DNA from: Coffea arabica
Lineage: Eukaryota > Streptophyta > Magnoliopsida > Gentianales > Rubiaceae
Reading direction: 5' to 3'
Length of the DNA: 64,000 nucleotides
Assembly: GCF_036785885.1 (NCBI RefSeq)
Contig: NC_092329.1
Span: 7,378,001 to 7,442,000 of the forward strand
The notes under the pieces: generated by a model
The model's database searches: none
Seen by the model: the letters and a program-made list of their open reading frames with translations, nothing else
Told to the model about the DNA's origin: nothing
Shown: positions 23,601-34,477 of the stretch, one piece after another
Numbering within the stretch: the first letter of the stretch is position 1
How the letters are laid out: each line of letters starts with the position of its first letter
Position numbers and translations under genes: made by a program

Positions 23601-25740
23601 TCTCTACTCCTAATCACATTCTTTTCAACAGTATCATACAGTCTGTAGCCAAACTCTTCATGTCCATAACCCAAAAAAATGCATTGCTTGAATTTCATAT
23701 CAAATTTTGACCTATCGTTTTTGGAAATATGAACGAATGCTCTATAATAAAAAACTCTCAAGTGCTTATAGCACACATCCTTTCCTGTCTATGCTTTCTC
23801 TGGAATATTACCATCCAAAGGAATTGATAGAGAAAGATTGACCAAGTCAACCACAGTCCTCATTGTCTCACCCCAGAAGTATTTTGGCAGTTTAGCATTG
23901 GAGAGCATACATCTGATTTATTCAGTAATAGATCTGTTCATCCTCTTAGCTACTCAATTCTCTTAAGGAGTTTTTGGTACAGTCTTTTTCAATATGATTC
24001 CACAGGACTTGCAATAATTTTCAAATGGTCCTCCGTACTCACCATCATTACCAGTACGTACACACTTCAATTATTTTTTCGTCTCCCTCTGAACCTTGCT
24101 ATGAAAGTCTTTAAATGTATCCAAAATCTGATCTTTGATTTTCAAAACAAAATATTATATTTTTCTAATAAAATCATCAATAAAGGTCATAAAATAAACA
24201 GCATCACCAAGAGACTTATCTTTCATATAGCAAACGTCAGTATGCATCAATTCTAAAGGATTCAATTTTCTAGATGGAGAAAAATTCTAAAATGCGACTC
24301 TATGTTGTTTTTCATAAATGCATTCAATATAATATTTAAGTGCATTACCTCTAATTTCAAGTAGGAGTTGTTTATGAACAAGTGTTTGAATCTCTTTTTC
24401 ATCCATATGTCCAAGTCGCCTATGTCAAAGGTTAATTGAAAAATCACGAACTACATTTATTTCTCCCTTTCCCAACTTAGCTTGCATCAAGTAGAGAGTA
24501 TTCTACTTCTTTTCTCTGGCAACAATGAGATTTTTTTTGCTGAGTTTTTATTTGCCTCCATTTTGAGAGTTATGGTAGCCCTCGTCATCAAGTTTTTCTG
24601 TAGAAATAAGATTAAAACGATAAGGAACATGTCGAATATTTCTCAAGATCAGCTAGCGCCCGGTATCTGTGTCTAAATATATGTCTCTCATACCAATAAC
24701 TTTACACAAGACTTTATTTCCTATCCTAACATAACCAAAATCTCCTTCGACGTAGGCTGAGAAGAAATACCTATAAGAAATAACATGGTAGGATGCACTC
24801 GAATCAACTATCTAATAATTGTCATAATAAATAATATTCATATGATCGTCATCATAAAACACAAACATATCATCATAAACTGCTATAATTGTTGTAGTTT
24901 CCTCATCATCTTTTTCTTTCGCCTTATCTTTTTTTTTGGCTTGTTCCTATTTTAAAATTCTACACTCCTTCATATAATGCTCATTCTTTTTGCAATAAAA
25001 ACATGCAATAGTTTTTCACGATTCAAACCTACCTCTAGAATTGTCATTCCTATTGTGGGGTTCTCTATTTTTGTTTCTCCCCATTCTTTCTTTCTTTTCA
25101 GTGACCAGAGTCTGGGACTCATAAACAATTCCTTGTTTCTTCCTTTTGAATTTTTCATTCATCACGGCCTCTTTTGCAATAGCCATGGTCAACACATCAT
25201 TGGGAGTTGAAATGCTGACGGAGATCATCATGATTGTCCAACTATCCGGTAGTGAATTGGACAATAATAGAGCTTGCACCTCATTATTCAAGTTCAAATT
25301 TAATGTAATTGTTTGGTTTTATCAATCCCTGAAAATTACTTAAGTGCTCAGTCATATCTTCCCCATCTCTATATCTCATCCGAGTAATCTGTTTCTGACA
25401 ACTAGTCTTGTTTAAACCGGTCTTCCATTCATACATGCTCTCCAGCTTTTTTTAAAATACATCAATTTTAGTATCATTAACAAAGTGTTGGAAGATACTC
25501 TGTCCAATCTACTTTCTAAATTATCAACAATTTTTCTGTGCATAACTATCCATTTATCATCACTCATATCAATTGATTTAACCACATCCCCTAGAACAAT
25601 ATCAAACATATCTCTACAATACAGATAGTCTTCTATTCTAGGTTTTTAAGTCGAATAATTAGTTGCATTTAGTTTAATCATATAACCACTATCCGAATTC
25701 TCCATTTTAACCAGTACAATTGAGTAGCACAACCTGACTG
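20660..25740 (-). pseudogene. Degenerate copia gag-pol
   Basis: Read right to left, short open stretches give recognisable pieces in the expected order. A gag-like segment lies at 25297-25016 (ALLLSNSLPDSW, then a basic RKKQG region). An integrase C-terminal/linker region lies at 23776-23573 (FVHISKNDRSKFDMK, CIFLGYGHEEFGYRLYD). Reverse-transcriptase sequence is recognisable only as fragments toward 22900-20700. Stop codons and frameshifts are frequent. The RT region is interrupted by another solo LTR. No functional protein can be made. Confidence 0.75.
21214..22278. mobile_element. Solo LTR nested in the copia element, with a GTCCGA motif array
   Basis: It starts TGTAAGTCCC and ends GAATAACA, and is flanked by ATTCC at 21209-21213 and 22279-22283. 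Removing it restores the continuous copia reading GCATTCCAATGTTCC. It is 1,065 bp with no coding capacity. The right half (about 21845-22140) contains a dozen or so copies of GTCCGA, several as the palindrome CGGACGTCCG. No internal retroelement domain is present, so it is a recombined LTR or a short non-autonomous element. Confidence 0.8.
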
Positions 25741-25741
25741 T

Positions 25742-25751
25742 TCTGATACCA
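25742..25751 (-). other. Primer-binding site of the copia element
   Basis: On the minus strand TGGTATCAGA complements the 3' end of initiator tRNA-Met. It starts three bases inside the 5' LTR, which is typical of plant Ty1/copia elements. Confidence 0.85.
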
Positions 25752-25754
25752 CTT

Positions 25755-26436
25755 TGTTTGAAAAAGAATACCGGTGCAAGCACACAATATCAGAATTAGT
25801 TTAGGATAAATTATTCTTTTCTCAAATACCAATTAAAATAAGAATAAATCAAATCCCCAAACAACGATGCCAACAGTAATAATAAAATGCAGGAAAAATA
25901 AAAGGCACAGGGCACTAAGATTTTTACGTGAAAAACCTAAATTGAAAAAAATCACTGGATCTAGTCCAATAAAAAATCTCCATTATCATAATAATGAAAA
26001 TATACAGGTATATTTAGAACATCCAAATGACAATAATATAACCAATATCAACCAAATTAAATCGTTACAAAATCACTTTCAAAAATTACAACCGTCAATG
26101 AAATGGGTTTGGAAGGATGTTACGAAATGAAGAGAAAATTCAAAATTTGAATCGGTAGATGAGTAGAGTTTGACGAGAGGATCGCATGGATAAAATTTCG
26201 TCGCAATCAGATTTCGAATTACTTTTCAATCAAAATTTTGAAGTTTCTCTCTCTCTAACTTCTTTATTCTTTTCTCTCTCTTCCTTTTTTTTTAAGAAAA
26301 AAAAGTGACGGCTGCTATATTTCTTCCTCGGTTGATTTCTATCTCTCGGCTAAAGCTTTCCAAGTCAAATTTGACTTCAATCTGATGGGATTTATTTTGT
26401 GGTTTGGCCCAAAAATGGGCTGGCCCAAACCCAACA
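25755..26436 (-). repeat. 5' LTR of the copia element
   Basis: It runs from TGTTTGAAAAAG to AACCCAACA, 682 bp. The ACTTG target duplication follows directly. Confidence 0.88.
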
Positions 26437-26728
26437 ACTTGAATCTTGTCTTACTCTGATAGGACCTGAGACGAACCCTGTACCAAGGACAGATGAACGG
26501 TGCTTGCTTCACTTGAATTCGACCTTATTACTAAAGCAATGAGCTCAGTAACTTACAGTGCTTAATTGACTTTTTCCGTTCCACCTTCAGCAACTGGAGG
26601 TTGCTTGCTAAATTGACTTTTTCTTCCACGAAATAATCGGGTCAGATTTTCAGAACCCTGTAAGATTAAAGAATAATCAACGTACTCATGGTTGCATGCA
26701 AATTGCAAACCTCGTAAGTCGATCGACC

Positions 26729-26735
26729 TATATAT
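26729..26735 (+). promoter_or_regulatory. Putative TATA box of the block B UGT
   Basis: TATATAT lies 101 bases before the ATG at 26830, in a flank nearly identical to that of the block A gene. Confidence 0.5.
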
Positions 26736-26829
26736 TTCTTCTTCAGGTTCTCTCATTACTTGCTTATTACAGCAATTTTATATCCATTTCATTGTTTTGA
26801 ATCCTCCTCAAAATTTCAAACTTTAAAGA

Positions 26830-28649
26830 ATGGATTCCATTTCTTTGTTAGAGAAGAAGCCTCATGCGGTCTGCATCCCATTCCCTGCTCAAGGTCACAT
26901 AAACCCCATGCTTAAACTTGCCAAGCTTCTTCACCACAAAGGTTTTCATATCACCTTTGTTAACAGCGAATTCAACCACAAACGCTTGCTAAAATCTAGA
27001 GGTCCTGATTCCCTCAATGGTTTACCTGATTTCCAATTCGAAACCATTCCTGATGGGCTTCCTCCTTCTGATGTGGATGCCACCCAAGATATTGCTTCCC
27101 TTTGTGAGTCCACCGATAAGCATGGCTTAGGTCCATTTAGAGAACTTCTTGCCAGACTCGATGATACCTCTTCCTCCAACGTACCTCCTGTTTCTTGCAT
27201 AATTTCGGATGCAGCTATGAGCTTCACACTTGCAGCTGCTGAAGAGCTAGGCATTCCCGAAATTTATCTTTGGACCGCCAGTGCATGTTCCTACTTGGCA
27301 ATCTTCCACTTTTCACAACTTATTGACAAGGGTATCACGCCACTCAAAGGTAATGATAAATCCAAAATTCAAGTTCAAAATGTTTCACACTCTTCCGTTG
27401 TTTTTTTCTTTTTTCATGTATATTTTGGGAACTTTCCTTAATTCAAATTTTTACCGCTTTCTAAAGTGTGTTTGACTCTTTTAGTGCCTGAGGCGGATGC
27501 AGAACTTCTTGATTTTATATCATTTACTTTCACATCCTAAGAAGAGTGTATTGTGTATATAGAATTTTTAATAGTTTCAAGAGAAGGATAAAATTCTTTT
27601 TCTTTTTCTTTTTTCAACTTCTGCAATTTTGATGAAACTAAATCACTATGTTACCTTTTGCAGATGCTAGTTACTTGACAAATGGGTATCTTGATACAGT
27701 TCTTGAATGGATCATTCCCGGAATGGAAGGCATTCGTTTGAGAGATCTTCCAAGTTTCCTAAGAACCACAAATCCAGATGACTTTATTCTAAAATTCATC
27801 CTACAAATAACTGAGAGTGCTCAAAGGGCTTCCGCTATTATTTTAAATACTTTTGAAGAACTGGACCATGATGTAATAAGTTCCCTTCCAGCTTACCTTC
27901 CCCCAATCTATCCCATTGGGCCACTACATGTCCTCGAGAATCAGGTTGATGATAAGAGTCTAGAGGTGCTGGGATCAAATCTTTGGAAGGAAGAACCAGA
28001 ATGTCTTGAATGGCTTGATTCAAAAGAACCAAACTCCGTGGTTTATGTGAACTTTGGAAGCATTACTGTAATGACACCTGAGCAACTAGTTGAATTTGCA
28101 TGGGGACTCGCTAACAGCAAACAAACTTTTTTATGGATCATAAGGCCTGATCTGGTCAAGGGCGATCTAGCTATTCTTCCTGACGAATTTGTGGAAGAAA
28201 CCAAACATAGAGGCTTGTTTGCAAGTTGGTGCAATCAAGGGACAGTTCTTAGCCACTCGTCTGTGGGAGGATTCTTAACTCATAGTGGATGGAATTCCAC
28301 AATTGAAAGTATGAGCAGTGGGGTGCCTATGATATGTTGGCCATTTTTCGCTTATCAACAAACCAATTGCTGGATTTGCTGCACCAAGTGGGGCATTGGA
28401 ATGGAGATAGACAACAATGTTAAGAGGGATGAAGTTGAAAGTCTTGTTATAGAGTTAATGTCTGGAAAGAAAGGTAAGGAGATGAAGAAAAAAGTCATGG
28501 AGTGGAAAAAATTGGCAGAAGATGCTGCTTCTTGTTCTAGTGGTTCTTCTTCCGTGAATTTTGAGAATTTGATCAGTCAACTGCAACAATCCAAGACATT
28601 AGACACGTTGGAGTCCAACCACGATAAGGTTAATAATTGGCCTCATTAA
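26830..28649 (+). CDS. UGT85A-type UDP-glucosyltransferase, block B, with an altered donor-site residue
   Basis: Two exons, 26830-27349 and 27664-28649, encode 501 residues around a 314-bp phase-1 intron. I count about 20 amino-acid differences from the block A protein. The catalytic pair is kept: His23 in PAQGHINPM and Asp127 in SCIISDA. The PSPG box runs from WCNQGTVL to FFAYQQ. Its penultimate position, normally Asp or Glu, is Tyr here (codon TAT at 28353-28355), where the block A gene has GAT. In the family the Asp/Glu-Gln pair at PSPG positions 43-44 contacts the sugar hydroxyls, so donor binding may be impaired or changed. The frame is otherwise fully open and the promoter matches its paralogue. 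Acceptor and activity are unknown. Confidence 0.93.
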
Positions 28650-29008
28650 TGTGGGACTTGGTCATTCAGTAATTTTCATCATTAAGGAGTGATTTCTAGG
28701 AGTCAAAAAGCATCCAATAAGCCGCCCAATACGCCACGGAATTTGAGAATTCAACATGTTTCGTTGTACTGTCAGTCTCGGATGGTTTTTTTTTTTATGC
28801 AACTTTCTTGAATTCTTGATCGAAAACTTGTCGTTTTCTGTTTGATGATTTTTTAAAGGTGTAATTGCAGTAACAGTATACTTCAAGAATTGGAAAATTT
28901 GTTGGAAATGGACTTCGTCAAACAGTTTTAAGGGTGTATTTTCATTTTTTAGGATTAATTTCACAGGTATCTACTACCGAGTAAAAAAAAAATCAACTCC
29001 TTGAATCA
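28650..29008. other. 3' flank of the block B UGT
   Basis: It matches 12645-12911 and then 13501-13576 of block A, skipping the 590 bp found only in A. No gene is seen. Confidence 0.5.
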
Positions 29009-29557
29009 TTTTTTCCTTTTTTTTTGAGCAATTTTTAACTTTCAATTAATCAAGCATGACAGAGTATATACAGTTACACAGGAATGGTACTTACATTCCA
29101 ATTACATCAAGATCTTACTAAACTAAATACAAAAGTCACCAGCCAAATTACATCCATTAGCTAAAACAACTATGTGGCAAGCCAAGTTCCATAGCTAGCT
29201 CCCAGTTATCTTTGGACAGTGGAACTTTACTCCAACCTGCTACTACATCTCGGATTGCAGAGAGAGTTGAACGCACAATAGTTACGGCAGTCCTAGAGGT
29301 TTGGTGAAATGCAGCTTTGTTCCTAGCCCTCCATAGATGATAAATTGCAACCCTAAAAACCAGCCTCTTCACCTGATCACGGAACGAATTAGTTCGCCAA
29401 TGAGTGTAGATCCAATCCAGTTCACTATGCCATCGAATGAGATTGTGGAGGTCGTGGCTTAATAACCCACATTTTTGTGCGCATGCAAGCCACAACTACG
29501 TAATCACTTATGTGGTTACAAACACTGGTTACAAAGTCACAAATTTAGCCGGCAAAT
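29009..29557 (-). pseudogene. 3' end of a LINE (non-LTR retrotransposon), block B
   Basis: On the minus strand, 29495-29157 encodes 112 residues including HSELDWIYTHWRTNSF and RLVFRVAIYHLWRARNKAAF. This resembles the segment after the zinc-binding region at the C-terminus of plant LINE reverse transcriptases. T-rich sequence at 29009-29025 fits a minus-strand poly(A) tail. The upstream endonuclease and RT core are absent. The copy is shared with block A (13577-14160) and is cut at its 5' side by the Helitron insertion. Confidence 0.65.
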
Positions 29558-29558
29558 A

Positions 29559-30905
29559 TCCTTTATATATATAAGAAGCACTTGGCGCTTCTACTGTTGC
29601 TGGGATTTCGAGTGCATCTCCCTGCTTTAGGATGTTGTACATTGCTTCAGGATGTTGTACGTCGGACTGCGCTTTCTGGTGCTTGTGCTTTGTGCATGCG
29701 TTGGTTTGTGCTTCTGCTTTGTGGTGGAGCCCACTTCAACGTTCCACTGCAACATTCGGCCTCTCATTGTATATGCGTTGGAGATGGGTTGACCTGTGCT
29801 TCTCTTCAAATTAAAATGATAATGGATGTTCCAGATTATTTGTTCAATTAAAAATTATTAATTTTCAATTAAAATTCCTAAAAACAAAATTAAAATTAAA
29901 CTTTGGAAAAAATTAAAAATAAACTTCAACTAAATTATTGAAACATGAGGAATTATGGTAATTGATTTAGAAATATTAAAATTGAGAATTAAACTCCAAT
30001 TGTAAATTAAAAGATGGAGAATTAAACTCCAATTAAATGATAATGGATGTTTGCAAATTATTCAATTAAAAAATATTAATTTTTTTAAAGAATTAAACTG
30101 TATTTATACTTTGCAATGAAAATTAAAAATAAACTTTTGGCAAAAACTAAAAATATATTTCAACTAAATTATATATAAAGGATAATATATAAGTAATGAT
30201 ATTTTGAGATAGGTTTTTGTGATGAAGATAAAGATCACATAGATTTACTGTTGAAATTTGGCCAACAAGTTAAATCATCTAGCTGGAAAGTTAAATCAGT
30301 TGTCTTCCACTACCTTTGGATTTTTACTCTTTTGGCCATTTAGATGCTTATTTTCTGCTTTGCTATGCTCCCAATTTTGCCTATTTTTGTCATTTTGACT
30401 TCCTTTGTCTCGGTTTTCCATATTTCTTCTTTACTGATGGACCTACAATACACAGCTAGAAGAGATACGTGGAAATATTTTGGTATACATCCACAGAACC
30501 AGTTTACATGCAAGTTTCACTGCATTTCACTGCTTCCTTGACATCAGGTACTCTTTTATCCTCAGCCAAATTTACTTCAGATCAGCTGTTCATTTGTTTC
30601 ATAGTGGTATGTATTTGTTTCATCTGAATGTTTGGTCAGGTTTTTGAGCTATATCTTTCATAAAGTCTCTCAAATCAGCAGTTATTTTCTGTCTTCATGG
30701 AGGTATTGTACTGTTTGTGCTTGGTTTAACTGCTTTCTACTTATGTATTCACTGCCTTCCTGTTTTTACGTACATAGTTTGTTCCTTACGCATCAATATA
30801 TATAGCTGTGTACATGCATATTTACACACAATATATATCTGTCTATACGGCTAGATTTTTCTTCCTGTGTCTTTGTTTCGTGCTTGGTTTCTCTGTATAA
30901 GAAAC
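29559..30905 (+). other. 5' noncoding region of the Helitron
   Basis: It begins TCCTTTATATATATAAGAAG. The part from 29850 to 30200 is a very AT-rich stretch with repeated AATTAAAC and ATTAAAAAT blocks. No gene is seen. The promoter of the RepHel gene must lie here, but no site can be singled out. Confidence 0.5.
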
Positions 30906-33900
30906 ATGAGCTGCTCTAAGCTGTCCGTAAGGGATGATCGTGATAAACTTCGTGAGAAAAAGGATAATCGAAATCGTAAAAAAAGGGAAAAATTTGCTGC
31001 TCTTTCGGCTGAAGCAAAAGAAGCTTGTCGAAAAAAGAATAGAGAGGCCTATCATAGAAAAAAATTCGAAAAAATGCTTTGCAAGTCCTTGCCACAACAA
31101 TTTCAACAGGCTCGCAAATCACCAACTTCTGCATCCGTTATGCATACCTTTGCTGCTGAACAATGTTCTCATGGTACATGCTAATATCAACACTCTTATT
31201 ATATTTTTATCATTTGTATGTTCACCATTCAGTATTTCCCTTACGTGCTTCATGTTTGTCTTTGAATGATAAAGGTAGTAGAGTAACTAGTTCTCAAACT
31301 CTGAAAGACATAGACAATGTTGATCGAATTATTGATTGTAATCAAGGTTAGCCACACTATTTATTCTTCTCTAAGTAATATATTTAGCTATACTCAGCTG
31401 ACATTTTTTCTGAATCATTATTAGCTGCTTCCCCCAATCAGTTGTCATCCTCTGAATTTACAAGACACTGCAGAGGTACTATTTAATAGGTCCTTTAATA
31501 GGTCCTTTATTTAAGAGGTACAATTTACACTTTTTATCCTTTATTATGCTGATAATTGATTTTAATAGGTCCTGCAAAACCTGGTATTCGAACTTCTCAG
31601 TCTGCAAACAATAATGCTAAACTATCTTATACTGAGTCAAGTAAAAAGTTAAAAGAACAGATTTCTTCATTCTCAAGTTATGAGAAAGGTAGATTACATA
31701 ATTCATTTCCAATGTATTGTTTACAGTCAGATTATAAGCATTATTGTATTTATGCAATGATCTACTTTCAATTTTTAAACGCAGGATCTGCATCTAACTC
31801 TGAGACAAAGCATACGTGTGTAACTTCGACACAGAGTGCAGGTCATTTAGTCTTCAAAATGCATTGTGATTGCCATTCCTTATATATAACCATCAACATT
31901 ATCATTAGCACTCATATTAATTAGCTTCTTTCTTATCAGATAAATCATTCATATGTATGAACTGCTACAAATTCTTGACAGAAATTGCTGAAGAGGCTTC
32001 AGGTCATAATTCTTCTTGCAACTTTTTTAAAAAAGTTCTGATATCATTATTTATAAGAATTTGATCCACTTTATCTTTAATAGATTTGTCAACCATGCTT
32101 CCAACATACCAAGTGTACCAGCTTCCCCACAGTGGCTCTGCTAGAACAAGGACAAGTAGAGGTTACTACCTTCAATCTGACCAATCATTACTAGCACGCA
32201 TCCAGAAATTATGCTGATTCTACCTATGATGGTCATACAGGCTTTAATACCTCATCCAAACACATTAAAGTCTTTAATTCCTTCTGCTATGGATCAAAAT
32301 ATTTCAGTTCAATGATGCAAATGATGTTCATGATTATTACTCACATATATTCAATGCTATTACATACATTGAATATCAGCATATCTGACTCATTGACAAA
32401 TTATCCAAATACCTTCATCATGTTTCCACCGGCATGTACATACAGGTTTTTATGTGTGATTCTGATTATATATAATTGAACTATTCAGCCACAAGACAAT
32501 CATCAGTGAAACAAAAGAAAGCCGTCAGTAACAGAAAGGAAAAAAAAAGAGGTATAGATTACAAACCATTACTTGTTGCTTTTCCACATACTTATTTTCA
32601 CTTTCAGTATTTAGTTTGACTCAAGTAATTGGTAATTTTACAGCTAATCAAGTTGTCGATGGAGTTTATGCACTGCAGTTTATTAATGACAAGGCAGATA
32701 GATTACCTAGCAAACCTGATTGTCAATTCTGTGGAGCAAAAAGGATGCACTCTGAGACACCTAATTTCTGTTGTTCTGACGGACAAGTAGTTCTACATGA
32801 AAATAACCTTCCAGACATTCTTATAGAATTATTTACTGGTCACTCTGATGAAGCTTTATCCTTTCGTACGTATGTCAGAACATATAACAATATGTTTGCT
32901 TTCACTTCCTTTGGTGTACACTATGATAAATCGCTTTGCAGGAGAACAAATGGTATATATACATTCAAAGTTCAGGGACAGACCTATCACTTCATCAAAG
33001 ACCTTATTCCGCATGGAGGATCTGGACTATATCTGCAGCTGTATTTTCATGATACAGACCATGAGCTCCAAAATAGAATGGCAGTTTCTGAAAGATTAAC
33101 AGAAACTATAGTACTGAGGATCATGGAACTGATGAAATCTAATCCATACGCATGCTTTCTGCGAAGCCTCAGAAATGTTCCAAATTTAGATTCATATCAG
33201 ATAGTGCTGAAATCACATTCAGAAAATGATCAACGAGTATTCAACCATCCAACAGCCTCTCAAGTTGCAGCTCTTTGGACAGAAGCCCAAAATTCAGAAT
33301 CAGGTTATGCAGACACATCCAAATTTATACAAAAGAAGGAAGGGATCACCTGGTGCAATATTATTATGGCTGTTACGATCCTCTGCAGTATCCACTATTA
33401 TTTGCACTTGGTGAAACAGGCTGGCATCCTGGCATCAGAAGAGTGACCACAGAGAATCCAAAAAAGAGAAAAAGATGTATTCAGAAAACCAGAACTACTG
33501 CTGTTCTAACCAACTACAAATCTGCTGAAGAAATGATATCTGCTGAACAAGAAGGTAGTTCCAACCTCCAATGACTCATACATTAGTCATATGCAAATGA
33601 CTTATATATTACTTATATACATTAGTTATCCATTACTTATACAATTAAACATGTGCACTGATTTATATGCAGAATATACTACTTTTATTGATTATATGGA
33701 GAACACAGATCACTTATATTTTGTCAATGTATTCAGCTTCATCCAATTGAATCAATAACTTGTAGCTTATGTATGTAATTTTCAGCTTGCAATGATCCTG
33801 AAAACAACAGTGAATCTGTGTCAATGCGAGAATATTATGCTTATAAATTGCAGATGAGAGACAAATATTGTCCAAATATACTCAACACTGGAAGATTACT

Positions 33901-34465
33901 TCAGCAGTATGTTGTTGATATGTACATAAAAATCGAAAGCCAGAGACTAGATTACTATAAGAATAAACAAGAATTTATAAGAAGAGAGGAACTACAAGGC
34001 GTTATGGATAGCGTCATAGCAGGTCAATGCCAAGGTTCAAAGGTAGGCCAGCGAGTGGTGCTTCCAGTTTCATTTATAGGAGGCCCGCGTGACATGAAAA
34101 GGAGATATGTTGATGCTATGGCTTTGGTACAGAAATTTGGTAAACCAGATTTATTCATTACGACCACTTGCAATCCTTCATGGCCAGAAATAAAGGATCA
34201 TATGCTCGGAACAGATGAAGGACACAACAGACCAGATTTACTCACTCGAGTGTTTCATGCAAAGCTTGATATGTTGAAGCAAGAATTATTCAAAAAAGAG
34301 ATATTTGGATCTGTTGCTGCTTACACCTATGTCATTGAATTCCAGAAGCGCGGTCTTCTTCATGCTCATTTCCTCATAATCTTGAAGCCATGTTCAAAGC
34401 TTTACTCTACAGATTCTTATGATCAAATCGTTAGTGCAGAGATTCCAGATGAGAGCAAAAATTAA
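30906..34465 (+). pseudogene. Helitron RepHel: N-terminal exons and first part of the Rep domain
   Basis: The first exon (ATG at 30906) encodes a basic region with KKREKFAALSAEAKEACRKK. Small exon-like pieces follow between 31270 and 32160. The Helitron-like N-terminal domain runs from about 32613: CQFCGAKRMHSETPNFCC, then FTSFGVHYDKSL. Near 33300-33312 the frame must shift to reach RHIQIYTKEGRDH and CYDPLQYPLLFALGE, a lesion. An intron at 33555-33785 joins in phase. The next exon holds the Rep motifs: DLFITTTCNPSWPEI (motif 1) and FQKRGLLHAHFLII, with the HxH (HUH-type) metal site. A TAA at 34463-34465 then interrupts a frame that continues into the helicase half. The intact protein would nick DNA and drive rolling-circle transposition. 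Confidence 0.8.
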
Positions 34466-34477
34466 CATCTTTTCAAC

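Larger units (their letters stand above)
19927..26436 (-). mobile_element. Full-length but decayed Ty1/copia LTR retrotransposon (block B)
   Basis: The target duplication ACTTG is present on both sides (19922-19926 and 26437-26441). The LTRs are 19927-20647 and 25755-26436, each starting TGTT and ending CCAACA. Reading on the minus strand, the primer-binding site TGGTATCAGA (initiator tRNA-Met type) sits next to the right LTR. The polypurine tract GGAGGGGGAGAT sits next to the left LTR. Both place the 5' LTR on the right. The interior has degenerate gag-pol plus a 1,065-bp solo LTR inserted at 21214. The two LTRs differ visibly by many substitutions and small indels, so the insertion is old. 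Confidence 0.92.

Noticed and set aside
29582-29851. ORFs near the Helitron left end
   Set aside because: Overlapping frames on both strands in the noncoding 5' region, without domains.
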